Assembly: GCA_019187085.1 (NCBI GenBank)
Contig: JABARS010000031.1
Span: 1 to 62,880 of the forward strand
Length of the DNA: 62,880 bases
Origin: Pseudorhodoplanes sp.
Lineage (GTDB): Bacteria > Pseudomonadota > Alphaproteobacteria > Rhizobiales > Xanthobacteraceae
Reading direction: 5' to 3'
The notes under the pieces were generated by a model, which was given only the letters and a program-made list of their open reading frames with translations, did not search any database and was not told the origin of the DNA. How positions within the stretch are numbered: the stretch's first letter is position 1; each line of letters opens with the position of its first letter. The translations under genes were made by a program, and so were the position numbers. Below, piece by piece: positions 48,296 to 57,368 of the stretch.

Positions 48296-49207
48296 TCAAT
48301 CCTTGGGGTATTCGAGCCCCATCTGACGATAGCGTTCGGGGTCATCGCCCCATTTTTCGCGCACCTTGACGAACAGGAACAGATGCACCGGTGCTTCCGC
48401 GACCTCGGCGATGTCGCGCCGCGCATCCGCTCCGATCGCCTTGATCGTCTGTCCGCCGCGCCCGAGGACGATCTTGCGCTGGCTTTCGCGCTCCACATAG
48501 ATCGTCTGCTCGACCCGCACCGAACCGTCCTTCAACTCCTTCCAGCTTTCCGTCTCCACCGTCGACTGGTAGGGCAATTCCTGATGCAGCCGCTGGTAGA
48601 GCTTCTCGCGCGTGATCTCGGCAGCGAGCTGGCGCAGGGGTGCATCCGAAATCTGGTCCTCGGGGTAAAGCCACGGGCCCGCCGGCAACCGCTGCGCAAT
48701 CCATCGCCGAACATCCTCGACGCCGTCGCCGGTGAGCGCCGACACCATGAAGACCGCGGCGAATGTCGTGTTCTCGCTCGCACGGCGCGCAAGATCGAGC
48801 AGCATATCCTTGCCGACGAGATCGACCTTGTTGAGAACGAGGAACTTCTCGCCCTTGATGTCGCCGGCTTTTGCGAGGATGGCCTGCGCTTCCTCGTCGA
48901 GGCCTTTCTTCGCGTCGATCAGGATGCCGGTAAGATCGGCATCGCTCGCTCCCTGCCAGGCACTCGCCACCATCGCACGATCGAGCCGCCGCCGCGGCAC
49001 GAAGATGCCGGGCGTATCGACGAAGATGAGCTGCGCCTTGCCTTCGATTGCAATGCCGCGCACGACGGTGCGCGTCGTCTGCACCTTGTGCGACACGATC
49101 GAAACCTTGCTGCCCACGAGGGCGTTGAGCAGCGTCGATTTGCCGGCATTGGGCGCTCCGATCAGTGCGACAAAGCCGCAGCGCGTATCGGGATGCGCTT
49201 CAGCCAT
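48296..49207 (-). CDS. era: GTPase Era
   Basis: A 303-residue GTPase with a C-terminal KH domain that binds the 3' end of 16S rRNA in small-subunit assembly. G1 is [15 protein letters not shown]3 is FVDTPGIF, G4 is LNKVDLV and the KH segment reads [22 protein letters not shown]. The start overlaps the rnc stop by eight bases, the usual alphaproteobacterial coupling. Confidence 0.97.
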   Translation of the reverse strand: MAEAHPDTRCGFVALIGAPNAGKSTLLNALVGSKVSIVSHKVQTTRTVVRGIAIEGKAQLIFVDTPGIFVPRRRLDRAMVASAWQGASDADLTGILIDAKKGLDEEAQAILAKAGDIKGEKFLVLNKVDLVGKDMLLDLARRASENTTFAAVFMVSALTGDGVEDVRRWIAQRLPAGPWLYPEDQISDAPLRQLAAEITREKLYQRLHQELPYQSTVETESWKELKDGSVRVEQTIYVERESQRKIVLGRGGQTIKAIGADARRDIAEVAEAPVHLFLFVKVREKWGDDPERYRQMGLEYPKD

Positions 49208-50036
49208 CGACCCGGACGCCTTCGCGCGTCAGCAAGGCGGCGGCGGCGGCCTGTTCGGCGGCGCGCTTGGAACGTCCGCGCCCTTCCGCCGGCGCGCGGT
49301 CGGGCAGCATGACGGCGACGCGGAATTCCGGATCGTGGTGCGGTCCCGTCCGCTCCACCTCGCGATAGGACGGCGTCGGCAGGCCGCGCGCCTGCGCCCA
49401 TTCCTGCAACACGGTCTTTGGGTCACGCAGCGGACGCGCCGGCTTGCGCATGCGCTCGGCCCAGAAGCGCTCGACCAGCGCGCGCGCCGACTTGTAGCCG
49501 CCGTCAAGAAACACCGCTCCGATCAGCGACTCGCAGACATCCGCCAGGATCGCGACCCGCGCGCGGCCGCCGGCCTTCACCTCGGATGCGCCGAGCCGCA
49601 ACGAAGCACCGAGATCGATGGCGCGCGCGACGTCGGCGCAGGTTTCGCGCCGCACCAGATCGGCCAGGCGGTGCGACAATTCCCCCTCGTCGGCCTTCGG
49701 AAAGGCCGCGAACAGCATTTCGGAGATGGCGAGACCAAGCACGTGATCGCCGAGAAATTCCAGCCGCTGATAGCTGCCGTTGCGCGCCTGCGCGCCCTTG
49801 AGCGCCGAGATGTGGGTCAGCGCCCGTTCGAGCAACCCGGCGTCCGAAAAGCGGTATCCTATGGTCTTTTCGAGTGGCGTTGTCGTGCGCGGCTTGGCGC
49901 GCACCTTTGGTTCGGCCTTCTTTGCCGAAACGCCGGCCACGCGCGGATCGCTCTTTCCGTCCGCGGACGATGGTCGCGCGGTCTGCCGTTGCCCGTCCTG
50001 CCCCGACCGTGGCTTTGCTTCCGCGCGACGCGTCAT
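49200..50036 (-). CDS. rnc: Ribonuclease III
   Basis: A 278-residue double-stranded-RNA endonuclease that processes rRNA and mRNA. The catalytic signature is QRLEFLGDHVLGLAISEML, with the second acidic cluster in ADVCESLIGAVFLDGGY. The double-stranded-RNA-binding domain starts at DPKTVLQEWAQARG. It carries an unusual N-terminal extension of about 55 residues rich in Arg, Lys, Ala and Thr before PLEKTIGYRF; a four-base overlap with lepB supports this long start. Canonical enzymes are about 225 residues. Confidence 0.95.
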   Translation of the reverse strand: MTRRAEAKPRSGQDGQRQTARPSSADGKSDPRVAGVSAKKAEPKVRAKPRTTTPLEKTIGYRFSDAGLLERALTHISALKGAQARNGSYQRLEFLGDHVLGLAISEMLFAAFPKADEGELSHRLADLVRRETCADVARAIDLGASLRLGASEVKAGGRARVAILADVCESLIGAVFLDGGYKSARALVERFWAERMRKPARPLRDPKTVLQEWAQARGLPTPSYREVERTGPHHDPEFRVAVMLPDRAPAEGRGRSKRAAEQAAAAALLTREGVRVDG

Positions 50037-50788
50037 CGGACGATCGAGAACAACCGGCTCCAGCGGACGGTCCAGGGCCAGAACCAGAATTGCCAGGCCC
50101 GCTCGCCCTCGGCGACGGAGAAGAAGATCAGTTGCGCACGGCCCACGAAATTATCGAGCGGAACGTAGCCGACCTGCGAGAGCACGCGGCTGTCGGTCGA
50201 GTTGTCGCGATTGTCGCCCATCATGAAGTAATGGCCGGACGGCACGACATATTCCTGCGTATTGTCGTAGAAGCCGTTGTCGATCAGATCGAGCGTCGTA
50301 TAGCTCACGCCGTTCGGCAGCGTCTCGCGCCAGCGCTTCACGCGCGTTGCGCGCGGGGTCTCCTCGGTCTCGATGTAGTCGTCGATGCGCTCGCGCTTGA
50401 CCGGCTGGCCGTTGATGTGGAGCAGCCCGTCGATCATGCGCACGCGGTCGCCGGGCAGGCCGATGACGCGCTTGATATAGTCGGTGGAGTCGTCCTTCGG
50501 CAGCCGGAATACCGCGATGTCGCCGCGCTCGGGATCCGAGGACAGGATGCGCCCGAAAAACAGCGGCGGCGAGAACGGGATCGAATAGCGGCTGTAGCCG
50601 TACGAGTATTTCGAGACGAACAGATAATCGCCGACCAGCAGCGTCGCCTTCATCGAGCCGGACGGGATGTTGAAGGGCTGGAACAGAAAGGTCCGGATCA
50701 CCAGCGCGATGATGAGCGCATGAACGATCACGCGGACGGACTCGCCGAAGCCGCCCTCTTTTCGCTTTGTACCGGTCGTCACGCTCAT
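50033..50788 (-). CDS. lepB: Signal peptidase I
   Basis: A 251-residue inner-membrane protease that removes Sec and Tat signal peptides. One N-terminal anchor helix (RVIVHALIIALVIRTFLF) is followed by the nucleophile Ser in PSGSMKATLLVGD and the general-base Lys in YIKRVIGLPGD. The C-terminal box GHYFMMGDNRDNSTDSR is present. Start at the ATG at 50788, whose upstream 162-bp gap is AT-rich near 50875-50905 and probably holds the promoter of lepB-rnc-era-recO. Confidence 0.96.
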   Translation of the reverse strand: MSVTTGTKRKEGGFGESVRVIVHALIIALVIRTFLFQPFNIPSGSMKATLLVGDYLFVSKYSYGYSRYSIPFSPPLFFGRILSSDPERGDIAVFRLPKDDSTDYIKRVIGLPGDRVRMIDGLLHINGQPVKRERIDDYIETEETPRATRVKRWRETLPNGVSYTTLDLIDNGFYDNTQEYVVPSGHYFMMGDNRDNSTDSRVLSQVGYVPLDNFVGRAQLIFFSVAEGERAWQFWFWPWTVRWSRLFSIVR

Positions 50789-50950
50789 ATGCCTCTTGTC
50801 CGTCGGAATTGGCCGCCTGCGACCTTGTAGCGGCTGCCCCAAAACGGCGCAATCAACCGCCGTATGTGCCACAAGCAATTGATATCTATAGTCTTTTATT
50901 GTCTCTTGAAGCGCATTTCCGGCGACGGAACGGCCTCTTGCGGAAGAAAT

Positions 50951-51379
50951 TCAGCCCCGGTCTGGCAACGATTCCGGACCGCTCGTGGGAACTGCCGATA
51001 TCACTACGAACGCCTGCGCGATCGGATATTCGTCCGTCAGGCTGACATCGATGCGCGTCTCGAAACCGGGCGGCGTGATTGCCGTTAGGCGCGCGAGCGC
51101 CCCGCCGGTGAGCCGCATGGTCGGGCGCCCGGACGGCAGGTTCACCACCCCCAGGTCACGGAAAAACACCCCCCGCCGGAATCCGGTGCCGAGCGCCTTG
51201 GCGCAGGCTTCCTTGGCGGCGAAGCGTTTCGCATAGGTTTCGATCCGGGTGGCGCGCCCTTCCGCCTTGGACTTTTCGGTGTCGGTGAAAACGCGGTCGA
51301 TGAAGCGCGCACCGTGGCGCGCGATCACCTTCTCGATCCGCCGGATGTCGCAAAGATCCGAACCGATCCCCAGGATCAT
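50951..51379 (-). CDS. acpS: Holo-[acyl-carrier-protein] synthase
   Basis: A 142-residue enzyme that transfers phosphopantetheine from CoA to acyl carrier protein. The motifs [12 protein letters not shown] and [13 protein letters not shown] are diagnostic. The ATG at 51379 overlaps the pdxJ stop by four bases. The order pdxJ-acpS-lepB is the common alphaproteobacterial one. The C-terminus extends about ten residues past the family core. Confidence 0.96.
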   Translation of the reverse strand: MILGIGSDLCDIRRIEKVIARHGARFIDRVFTDTEKSKAEGRATRIETYAKRFAAKEACAKALGTGFRRGVFFRDLGVVNLPSGRPTMRLTGGALARLTAITPPGFETRIDVSLTDEYPIAQAFVVISAVPTSGPESLPDRG

Positions 51380-52149
51380 CGCGCCAGCACCTTGGCGCGT
51401 CCGCGCTCCATCGCCGCGCGCATGCGCCGGATCGTCTCGGGAAGGCCCTCGAAGATCGCCTCGCCGATCAGGAAATGCCCGATATTCAGCTCGACGATTT
51501 CCGGCAGGGCCGCGATCTGTTCGGCAGTCGCATAGTCGAGCCCGTGCCCAGCATGCACTTCGAGCCCAAGCGACTTCGCGAGCCGCGCCCCGTCGTCGAT
51601 CCGCCGCCATTCGGTCTGCGCTTCGGCCCGGTTGCCCTGCATGATCGCCTCGCACCAGGCGCCGGTATGGATTTCGATCACCGGCGCCCCGAGGCTCGCC
51701 GCCGTCTCGATCTGCCTGGGGTCGGCGGCGATGAACAACGAGACCCGGATCGACGCCTTGCGCAGCGCCTCGATTGCCGGCCCGAGCGTCGCCTTTTGCG
51801 CGACGACATCGAGGCCGCCCTCGGTCGTGCGCTCGGTGCGCTTCTCCGGCACGAGACAGGCCGCATGCGGCTTCGTGGCGAGCGCGATGGCAAGCATCTC
51901 CGGCGTCGCGGCCATCTCGAAATTGAGCGGTTTCGTGATCTCGGCCTTCAGGCGCCGGATGTCCTCGTCGACGATGTGACGACGGTCCTCGCGCAGATGC
52001 GCCGTGATACCGTCGGCGCCAGCCGCGATCGCGGCAAGCGCCGCGCGCAGCGGATCGGGATGACGGCCGCCGCGCGCATTGCGCACCGTCGCAACGTGAT
52101 CAACATTGACTCCAAGGCGAATGCGGGATGGCCCTGACACGCTTTGCAC
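51376..52149 (-). CDS. pdxJ: Pyridoxine 5'-phosphate synthase
   Basis: A 257-residue TIM-barrel enzyme of the DXP-dependent vitamin B6 pathway, joining 1-deoxyxylulose 5-phosphate with aminoacetone phosphate. [17 protein letters not shown] near the N-terminus, [14 protein letters not shown] and [36 protein letters not shown] are family hallmarks. Start is a GTG at 52149, with another in-frame GTG at 52140. It is 18 bp from the rsh stop. Confidence 0.96.
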   Translation of the reverse strand: MQSVSGPSRIRLGVNVDHVATVRNARGGRHPDPLRAALAAIAAGADGITAHLREDRRHIVDEDIRRLKAEITKPLNFEMAATPEMLAIALATKPHAACLVPEKRTERTTEGGLDVVAQKATLGPAIEALRKASIRVSLFIAADPRQIETAASLGAPVIEIHTGAWCEAIMQGNRAEAQTEWRRIDDGARLAKSLGLEVHAGHGLDYATAEQIAALPEIVELNIGHFLIGEAIFEGLPETIRRMRAAMERGRAKVLAR

Positions 52150-52167
52150 TCTCCGGCTGAGGCACGT

Positions 52168-54360
52168 TCACCCGTTAACACGGGCGGCGTTGGCGACGAC
52201 GGCCTTCGCGCGCAACTGCGCGATGATCGCCGTCAGATGCTTGAGGTCATAAACTTCCAGATCGATGGTCACGGTCGTGAAATCCGGCGACCGGCGCGTC
52301 ATGCGGATATTGTCGATGTTGCCGTCATTCTCGGCGATGACCTGCGCGACCTGCGCCAGCGATCCCGGCTCGTTGACCGATTCCACGACGATCTGGGCGG
52401 GGAAGCGCTGCGGCGTCCGCTCGTCCACGTCCCAGCGCAGGTCGATCCAGCGCTCGGGACTGTCCTCGAAGTCCTTCAGTTGCGGCGACTGGATCGGATA
52501 GATCGTGATCCCCTCGCCCGGCGTCAGGATGCCCACGATCCGGTCGCCCGGCACCGCGCCTCCGTTCGGTGCAAACCGCACCGGCAGCTCGCTGTTGTTG
52601 CCGCGGATCGGAATGGCGGTCCCCTTCTCCACCGGCATCTTGAACTTGACCGCGCGGTTGCGGCGCAGGCGGAACCAGCCGCTCTCCGGCGCCGGCTTGA
52701 TCAGCGCGGCGCGCTCTTCGCGGTAGTCCGGATACATGGCGCGCGCGACGTCGGAGGCCTTCATCTCGCCGCGACCGACGGCCGCCATCACCTCCTCGAT
52801 CGAGGTGCGCGCCAGCCGCGGCAGTGCGCCCTGCAGCTTCTCGTCCGAGTATTCCTTCTTGGCGCGCTGGAACAGGCGCTCCACGATGCGCCGCCCGAGC
52901 CCGGCATACTGATTGCGGACCGCCGCGCGCGTCGCGCGCCGGATCGCGGCGCGCGCCTTGCCGGTAACCACGAGCGATTCCCAGGCCGCCGGCGGCGCCA
53001 TCTGCGCCTTCGAGGTGATGACATCGACCTCGTCGCCATTGGCGAGTTCGGACACGAGCGGGGCGATCTTGCCGTTGATCTTGGCGCCGACCGCGGTATT
53101 GCCGACGTCGGTATGCACGGCATAGGCGAAATCGATCGCATTCGCCCCGCGCGGCAGGCCGATCAGCTTGCCCTTGGGCGTGAAACAGAACACCTGGTCG
53201 TGGAACAGCTCGAGCTTGGTGTGCTCGAGGAACTCTTCCGGGTTCGAGCCTTCGGCGAGGAGCTCGATCGTGCGGCGCAGCCAGGCATAGGCATTCGACT
53301 CGCGATTGAGCATCTCGCTCGGCGAGCCGCCTCCATCCTTGTAGAGCGCGTGCGCGGCGATGCCGTATTCGGCGATCTCGTCCATCTCGCGCGTGCGCAA
53401 TTGCAACTCAACGCGCTGCTGGCCGGGGCCGATCACAGTCGTGTGGATCGAACGATAGTCGTTCTGCTTGGGCGTCGAGATATAGTCCTTGAACCGTCCC
53501 GGCACGACCGGCCAGGTCGTATGCACGATGCCGAGCGCGTGATAGCAATCCCCGACGGTCTTCACGACGACGCGAAAGGCGAAAAGATCGGAAAGCTGCT
53601 CGAAGCCGACCGACTTGCGCTCCATCTTGCGCCAGATCGAGTAAGGCCGCTTCTGGCGTCCCCGCACAGTCGCCGCGATCCCGCGGTCGGCGAGCTTCTT
53701 GGTCAATTGCTGCTCGATGGCGGCCGTCAGATCGTGGTTGCGGATGGCAAGCGCCTCCAGGCGCTCGGTCACCACACGGAAGGCTTCGGGATAGAGTTCG
53801 CGGAACGCGAGGTCTTCCAGTTCCTCGCGCATCTCCTGCATGCCCATGCGGCCGGCGAGCGGCGCATAGATTTCGAGCGTCTCCTCGGCGTTGCGGCGCT
53901 TGGTTTCGGCCGGCATGAAATGCAGCGTGCGCATGTTGTGCAGCCGGTCGGCGAGCTTGACGAGCAGCACGCGCACGTCCTCGGCGATCGCCAGCAGCAG
54001 TTTGCGCAGGTTCTCCGCCTGCTTGGCTTCCTTGGTGACGAGGTCGAGCTTCTTGAGTTTGGTCAGCCCCTCGACCAGTTCGCCGATGTCGCTTCCGAAC
54101 AGCCGGTCGATTCCCGCGCGCGTCGTCTCGGTGTCCTCGATCGTGTCGTGCAGGAGCGCGGCCGCGATCGTGGCGTCGTCGAGCTTCAGGTCGGTCAGGA
54201 TGGCGGCGACTTCGAGCGGGTGTGAAAAATAGGGGTCGCCGGAGGCGCGCTTCTGCTCGCCGTGCGCCTTCATGGCATAGACATAGGCGCGGTTGAGCAG
54301 CGCCTCGTTGGTGTTTGGATTGTAGCGTTTGACCCGCTCGATCAGATCGTATTGCCGCAT
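52168..54360 (-). CDS. rsh: Bifunctional (p)ppGpp synthetase/hydrolase (RelA/SpoT)
   Basis: A 730-residue alarmone enzyme. The HD hydrolase domain has HDTIEDTE and LADRLHNMRTL, the synthetase domain has RFKDYISTPKQNDYRSIHTTV and IAEYGIAAHALYK, and TGS (VFCFTPKGKLIGLPRGANA) and ACT (LDVYDLKHLTAI-like tail) domains follow. Alphaproteobacteria usually carry only this one long RSH. I start at the ATG at 54360 (MRQYDLIERVKRY), the conserved N-terminus; ATGs at 54417 and 54492 would add up to 44 residues of poor codon bias. Confidence 0.94.
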   Translation of the reverse strand: MRQYDLIERVKRYNPNTNEALLNRAYVYAMKAHGEQKRASGDPYFSHPLEVAAILTDLKLDDATIAAALLHDTIEDTETTRAGIDRLFGSDIGELVEGLTKLKKLDLVTKEAKQAENLRKLLLAIAEDVRVLLVKLADRLHNMRTLHFMPAETKRRNAEETLEIYAPLAGRMGMQEMREELEDLAFRELYPEAFRVVTERLEALAIRNHDLTAAIEQQLTKKLADRGIAATVRGRQKRPYSIWRKMERKSVGFEQLSDLFAFRVVVKTVGDCYHALGIVHTTWPVVPGRFKDYISTPKQNDYRSIHTTVIGPGQQRVELQLRTREMDEIAEYGIAAHALYKDGGGSPSEMLNRESNAYAWLRRTIELLAEGSNPEEFLEHTKLELFHDQVFCFTPKGKLIGLPRGANAIDFAYAVHTDVGNTAVGAKINGKIAPLVSELANGDEVDVITSKAQMAPPAAWESLVVTGKARAAIRRATRAAVRNQYAGLGRRIVERLFQRAKKEYSDEKLQGALPRLARTSIEEVMAAVGRGEMKASDVARAMYPDYREERAALIKPAPESGWFRLRRNRAVKFKMPVEKGTAIPIRGNNSELPVRFAPNGGAVPGDRIVGILTPGEGITIYPIQSPQLKDFEDSPERWIDLRWDVDERTPQRFPAQIVVESVNEPGSLAQVAQVIAENDGNIDNIRMTRRSPDFTTVTIDLEVYDLKHLTAIIAQLRAKAVVANAARVNG

Positions 54361-54734
54361 TACCTGCGGCTTCTTACTTTTCTTTGTGCTATCAATGGCT
54401 TCCGCAGCCGCGTTCATATCCTGTTCAAGCGGCGCCCGGGTGCGCGCCTGATTCTGCATTCGCGGCAATTGCGGCTTCGACCGCGCCATCACATTCGCCC
54501 AAATCGGAAAGAGTCAGCACCGGCAATGATATCACCGCGAATTCGGCGCCCCGCAAGGCCGGTTGCCGAATGGCGGTTACTTAATTCCGGCGGTTCGGAT
54601 CGGGTCTTCGGGGCTGTTCGCCTGATTCTGGGCCCGGGACCGGCTGCCAAAAACAAACAGCCCGGTTTGACCCGGGCCGTCGCTTGCCAAACTGGCGTAT
54701 CCCAAACCGGCGCAGCCGATGACGCAATGGCCGC
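54361..54734. other. 374-bp gap between rpoZ and rsh
   Basis: Going from rpoZ towards rsh, this gap holds the rpoZ terminator (54647-54677) and then GC-poorer sequence around 54530-54590 that may hold the rsh promoter. An open frame from 54492 or 54417 runs into rsh and could be an N-terminal extension, but its third-position GC is low. I see no RNA gene or conserved small protein. Confidence 0.5.
54647..54677 (-). terminator. Rho-independent terminator downstream of rpoZ
   Basis: On the minus strand GCCCGG-GTCAAA-CCGGGC forms a six-base-pair GC stem followed by TGTTTGTTTTTGG. It lies 58 bp past the rpoZ stop and upstream of rsh, so it should end or attenuate rpoZ transcripts before rsh. Confidence 0.8.
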
Positions 54735-55124
54735 TTATTCGACCTCTTCGTCGGGCTGGGCTTCCGGCGGGGTCAGGCCCTCGAGGCCCTTGAGCAATTC
54801 CTCTTCGCTCATGTGTTCCACCGCGACGTCGGTATCGTCGGCGTCCACCGAGCCGGAGGTTCCGATCAGCGGCGCTTCCGGTTCCGGCTCGTCCACTTCT
54901 ACGTACTTTTGCAGCGAGTGGATCAGGTCTTCCTTGAGATCCTCCGGCGAGATGGTCTCCTCGGCGATCTCGCGCAGGGCGACGACGGGATTCTTGTCGT
55001 TGTCGCGGTCCACGGTGATCTGGGCGCCCGATGATACCATCCGCGCCCGGTGGCTCGCCAAAAGAACGAGTTCGAACCGGTTTTCAACCTTGTCGATGCA
55101 ATCTTCGACAGTGACACGGGCCAT
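54735..55124 (-). CDS. rpoZ: DNA-directed RNA polymerase subunit omega
   Basis: A 129-residue omega subunit that helps assemble beta-prime. The core [32 protein letters not shown] N-terminus ([19 protein letters not shown]) and [21 protein letters not shown] are diagnostic. The acidic C-terminal tail ([21 protein letters not shown]) is longer than in enteric bacteria, typical of this order. Rsh lies downstream beyond a terminator. Confidence 0.95.
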   Translation of the reverse strand: MARVTVEDCIDKVENRFELVLLASHRARMVSSGAQITVDRDNDKNPVVALREIAEETISPEDLKEDLIHSLQKYVEVDEPEPEAPLIGTSGSVDADDTDVAVEHMSEEELLKGLEGLTPPEAQPDEEVE

Positions 55125-55459
55125 GCCTCGTCACTCCTATAGCCAGACATAATGACGGAGAATTGCGCATTACCTATCCGCACCCTGGCCGAAGCGCAAG
55201 CGTCAATTTCACAGAGCAAATCTGAATAAATTCTTGGCCCACCGCCACCCCTCTGATACCTGTGCGCGGAACAAAGCAGCTATCTCCACGTATCCATTGC
55301 GTGCTCACATTTTCGTTCTATGCCTTCGGCCGCAGGTTTCTTATTGACGACGGTCGCGGCCTTGGCCCCTGCTGCAATTGAGTGCCGGCGCTTTGAAGCG
55401 GGCCGCCCCAACATTTGCACCCGACGGTGCAAAAAATAGATAAAGAAGGAAAAAGAACA
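55125..55459. other. 335-bp divergent gap between rpoZ and the NYN-domain gene
   Basis: This holds the rpoZ promoter on the left and the leader of the NYN gene on the right. Segments around 55265-55410 can fold into an extended interrupted hairpin (CAAAGC/GCTTTG, GTGCTCA/TGAGTGC with wobbles, GGCCGC/GCGGCC). A separate perfect hairpin sits at 55424-55443. No open reading frame with good codon use is seen. A structured non-coding RNA is possible but unproven. Confidence 0.4.
55424..55443 (+). promoter_or_regulatory. Leader hairpin upstream of the NYN-domain gene
   Basis: TTTGCACC-CGAC-GGTGCAAA is a perfect 8-bp inverted repeat ending 16 bases before the ATG and just before the GAAGGAAA ribosome binding site. 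No T-run follows on the plus strand, so it is not a terminator. It could be a translational control hairpin or a protein-binding palindrome. Confidence 0.5.
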
Positions 55460-56107
55460 ATGCCGAATAATACGTCCGAAAAGATTGCCCTGTTTATCGA
55501 CGGCGCGAACCTCTATGCGACATCGCGTTCGCTCGGCTTCGACATCGACTACAAGCGTCTGCTGCGCGAGTTCCAGTCGCGCGGCTATCTGTTGCGCGCG
55601 TTCTATTACACCGCGATCATCGAGGATCAGGAATATTCCTCGATCCGTCCGCTGATCGACTGGCTCGACTATAACGGTTACACGGTCGTCACCAAGGCGA
55701 CCAAGGAATTCGTCGACCAGACCGGCCGGCGCAAGGTCAAAGGCAACATGGACATCGAGCTTGCGGTCGATGCCATGGAACTCGCCGGTTCGATCGATCA
55801 CATGATTCTGTTTTCCGGCGACGGCGATTTCCGCTCGCTGGTCGAGGCCGTACAACGCAAGGGCGTCCGCGTGACGGTCGTGTCCACGGTCTCGACCCAG
55901 CCGCCGATGGTCGCCGACGAATTGCGCCGGCAGGCCGACGAATTCGTAGACATCGTCCGCCTGCAGGACAAGATCGGCCGGGATCCCGGCGAACGCACCC
56001 CGCGCGAAGGACGCGAGCCACGTGCGCACACGCCGCAATTCCTGCAGCGCAGCACCAACCTGCAGCGCGCCGATGCCGGCATGGGCGACGATTTCGACGA
56101 GGATTGA
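55460..56107 (+). CDS. NYN domain-containing protein (LabA/DUF88 family)
   Basis: A 215-residue protein with a PIN-like NYN nuclease domain. Conserved acidic residues lie in IALFIDGANLYATSR, KVKGNMDIELAVDAME and ILFSGDGDFRSLVEAVQRKG, matching the metal site of LabA-type proteins. The last 40 residues are charged and probably disordered. Family members are candidate RNases; targets are unknown here. The ATG at 55460 follows GAAGGAAA, and a leader hairpin precedes it. The N-terminal frame open from 55415 is not needed. Confidence 0.9.
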   Translation: MPNNTSEKIALFIDGANLYATSRSLGFDIDYKRLLREFQSRGYLLRAFYYTAIIEDQEYSSIRPLIDWLDYNGYTVVTKATKEFVDQTGRRKVKGNMDIELAVDAMELAGSIDHMILFSGDGDFRSLVEAVQRKGVRVTVVSTVSTQPPMVADELRRQADEFVDIVRLQDKIGRDPGERTPREGREPRAHTPQFLQRSTNLQRADAGMGDDFDED

Positions 56108-56155
56108 GGCCGGCCCGTCGTCCCCGCCGCGCTGCGATCTGCTATTGACGGCGTG

Positions 56156-56812
56156 ATGCGCCAACCCGATTCCACCGTCCGCACGAGCGGAAAGCCCGGC
56201 CGCGACTGTCCGCTCTGTCCGCGCCTCGTGCAGTTTCGGGAACAGGCCCGCACCCGCCAGCCAGACTGGTTCAACGCGCCGGTCGCCTCGTTCGGCCCGG
56301 TCGACGCGCGGGTGCTGATCGTCGGTCTCGCGCCCGGCCTGCAGGGCGCCAACCGCACCGGCCGGCCGTTCACCGGCGACTATGCCGGCGTCCTGCTCTA
56401 CGAGACGCTGATCGCGTTCGGCTTCGCCCGCGGCACCTACGAAGCGCGTCCCGACGACGGCCTCATCTTGATCGACGCACGCATCACCAATGCCGTGCGC
56501 TGCGTACCGCCCGACAACAAGCCGACCGGGAAGGAAATCTCGACCTGCCGCAATTTCCTTCAGGAGACGATCGCCGAAATGGGCAGCCTTGCCGCGATCA
56601 TGGCGCTCGGGCGGATTGCCCATGACAGCGTGGTGACTGCACTCGGCGCAAAAAGATCATCCGCGCCGTTCGGCCATGGCGCGCAAAGCCGCATCGGGCC
56701 GCTCACGCTGTTCGACAGCTATCACTGCTCCCGATACAACACCAATACCGGCGTTCTCACTCCAGCCATGTTCCAGGCCGTGTTCAGGGCGCTGCGCGCG
56801 CATCTTGACTGA
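56156..56812 (+). CDS. Uracil-DNA glycosylase family 5 (UdgB-like)
   Basis: A 218-residue DNA repair enzyme removing uracil and related bases. The family 5 pattern GLAPGLQGANRTGRPFTGDYAG near residue 60 matches the active-site loop with no Asp catalytic residue of families 1-4. Cysteines in CPLCPRL near residue 20 and in CVPPDNKPTGKEISTC fit a 4Fe-4S cluster. The C-terminal His loop is DSYHCSRYNTNTG. A GTG at 56153 is one codon upstream of the ATG chosen. The repeat at 56835 follows 22 bp after its stop. Confidence 0.9.
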   Translation: MRQPDSTVRTSGKPGRDCPLCPRLVQFREQARTRQPDWFNAPVASFGPVDARVLIVGLAPGLQGANRTGRPFTGDYAGVLLYETLIAFGFARGTYEARPDDGLILIDARITNAVRCVPPDNKPTGKEISTCRNFLQETIAEMGSLAAIMALGRIAHDSVVTALGAKRSSAPFGHGAQSRIGPLTLFDSYHCSRYNTNTGVLTPAMFQAVFRALRAHLD

Positions 56813-56834
56813 AATGCCGGCGCGGGCGCCACGG

Positions 56835-56940
56835 CTAGAGCGTTTTCGAGCGAAGCGGGTACCGGTCGCGTGAAGAAAACGCGTCAAAACAAAAAGCTGG
56901 AGTCCCTGCTTTGATTCCATCAAAGCAGGAAAGGTTCTAG
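56835..56940. repeat. Dispersed palindromic repeat, copy 2
   Basis: A 106-bp second copy of the element at 28026-28133, with the same inverted ends (CTAGAGC and a single-mismatch GTTCTAG) and the same 11-bp stem CCTGCTTTGAT/ATCAAAGCAGG. It separates the convergent uracil-DNA glycosylase and VOC genes and may act as a transcription end for both. Its terminal CTAG supplies the stop codon of the VOC gene. Confidence 0.9.
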
Positions 56941-57326
56941 CGCCCCTGATAGGAGATGAATTCCAGCAGCGAGCCGTCGGGATCGCGGAAATAAACGCTT
57001 GTCCCCGGCCCGCGCGCGCCGAAGCGCTCCATCGGTCCGCGTTCGATCGCCACCTTGTGCTTGCCGAGATGTGCGATCGCGTCCTCGATCGGCCCCCGCC
57101 ATTCGAAGCACAAATCGCTGTTTCCCGGCTGCACCGGCAGCCGCGCGACTTCTGCCGGTGTGAAGCCAGGCCCATGCAGATTGAGCTGGGTATCGCCGAA
57201 CCGGTAGGCCCAGCCGACCGGCCGCTTGACGAGCTCGGCGCCGACGACATCGCGATAGAACGCGTTCGAGCGGTCCCAGTCGCTGACATGCACGACGCAA
57301 TGATCCAGTTTGACAGGCAAGCTCAT
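56937..57326 (-). CDS. VOC (glyoxalase/bleomycin-resistance) family protein
   Basis: A 129-residue single-domain vicinal oxygen chelate protein with paired beta-alpha-beta repeats. Metal ligand candidates are the His in KLDHCVVHVSDWD, the His in LNLHGPG, and the Glu in GSLLEFISYQ. It resembles lactoylglutathione lyase-like and dioxygenase-like small proteins; the substrate is unknown. The TAG stop lies within the end of repeat copy 2. Confidence 0.85.
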   Translation of the reverse strand: MSLPVKLDHCVVHVSDWDRSNAFYRDVVGAELVKRPVGWAYRFGDTQLNLHGPGFTPAEVARLPVQPGNSDLCFEWRGPIEDAIAHLGKHKVAIERGPMERFGARGPGTSVYFRDPDGSLLEFISYQGR

Positions 57327-57368
57327 GGTCGCTCCTCGTCCGTATCGGCCGCGCCGATAATCGCGGCT

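Noticed and set aside
52144..54225. 693-codon plus-strand frame opposite rsh
   Set aside because: Shadow of the alarmone synthetase gene; no recognisable domain.
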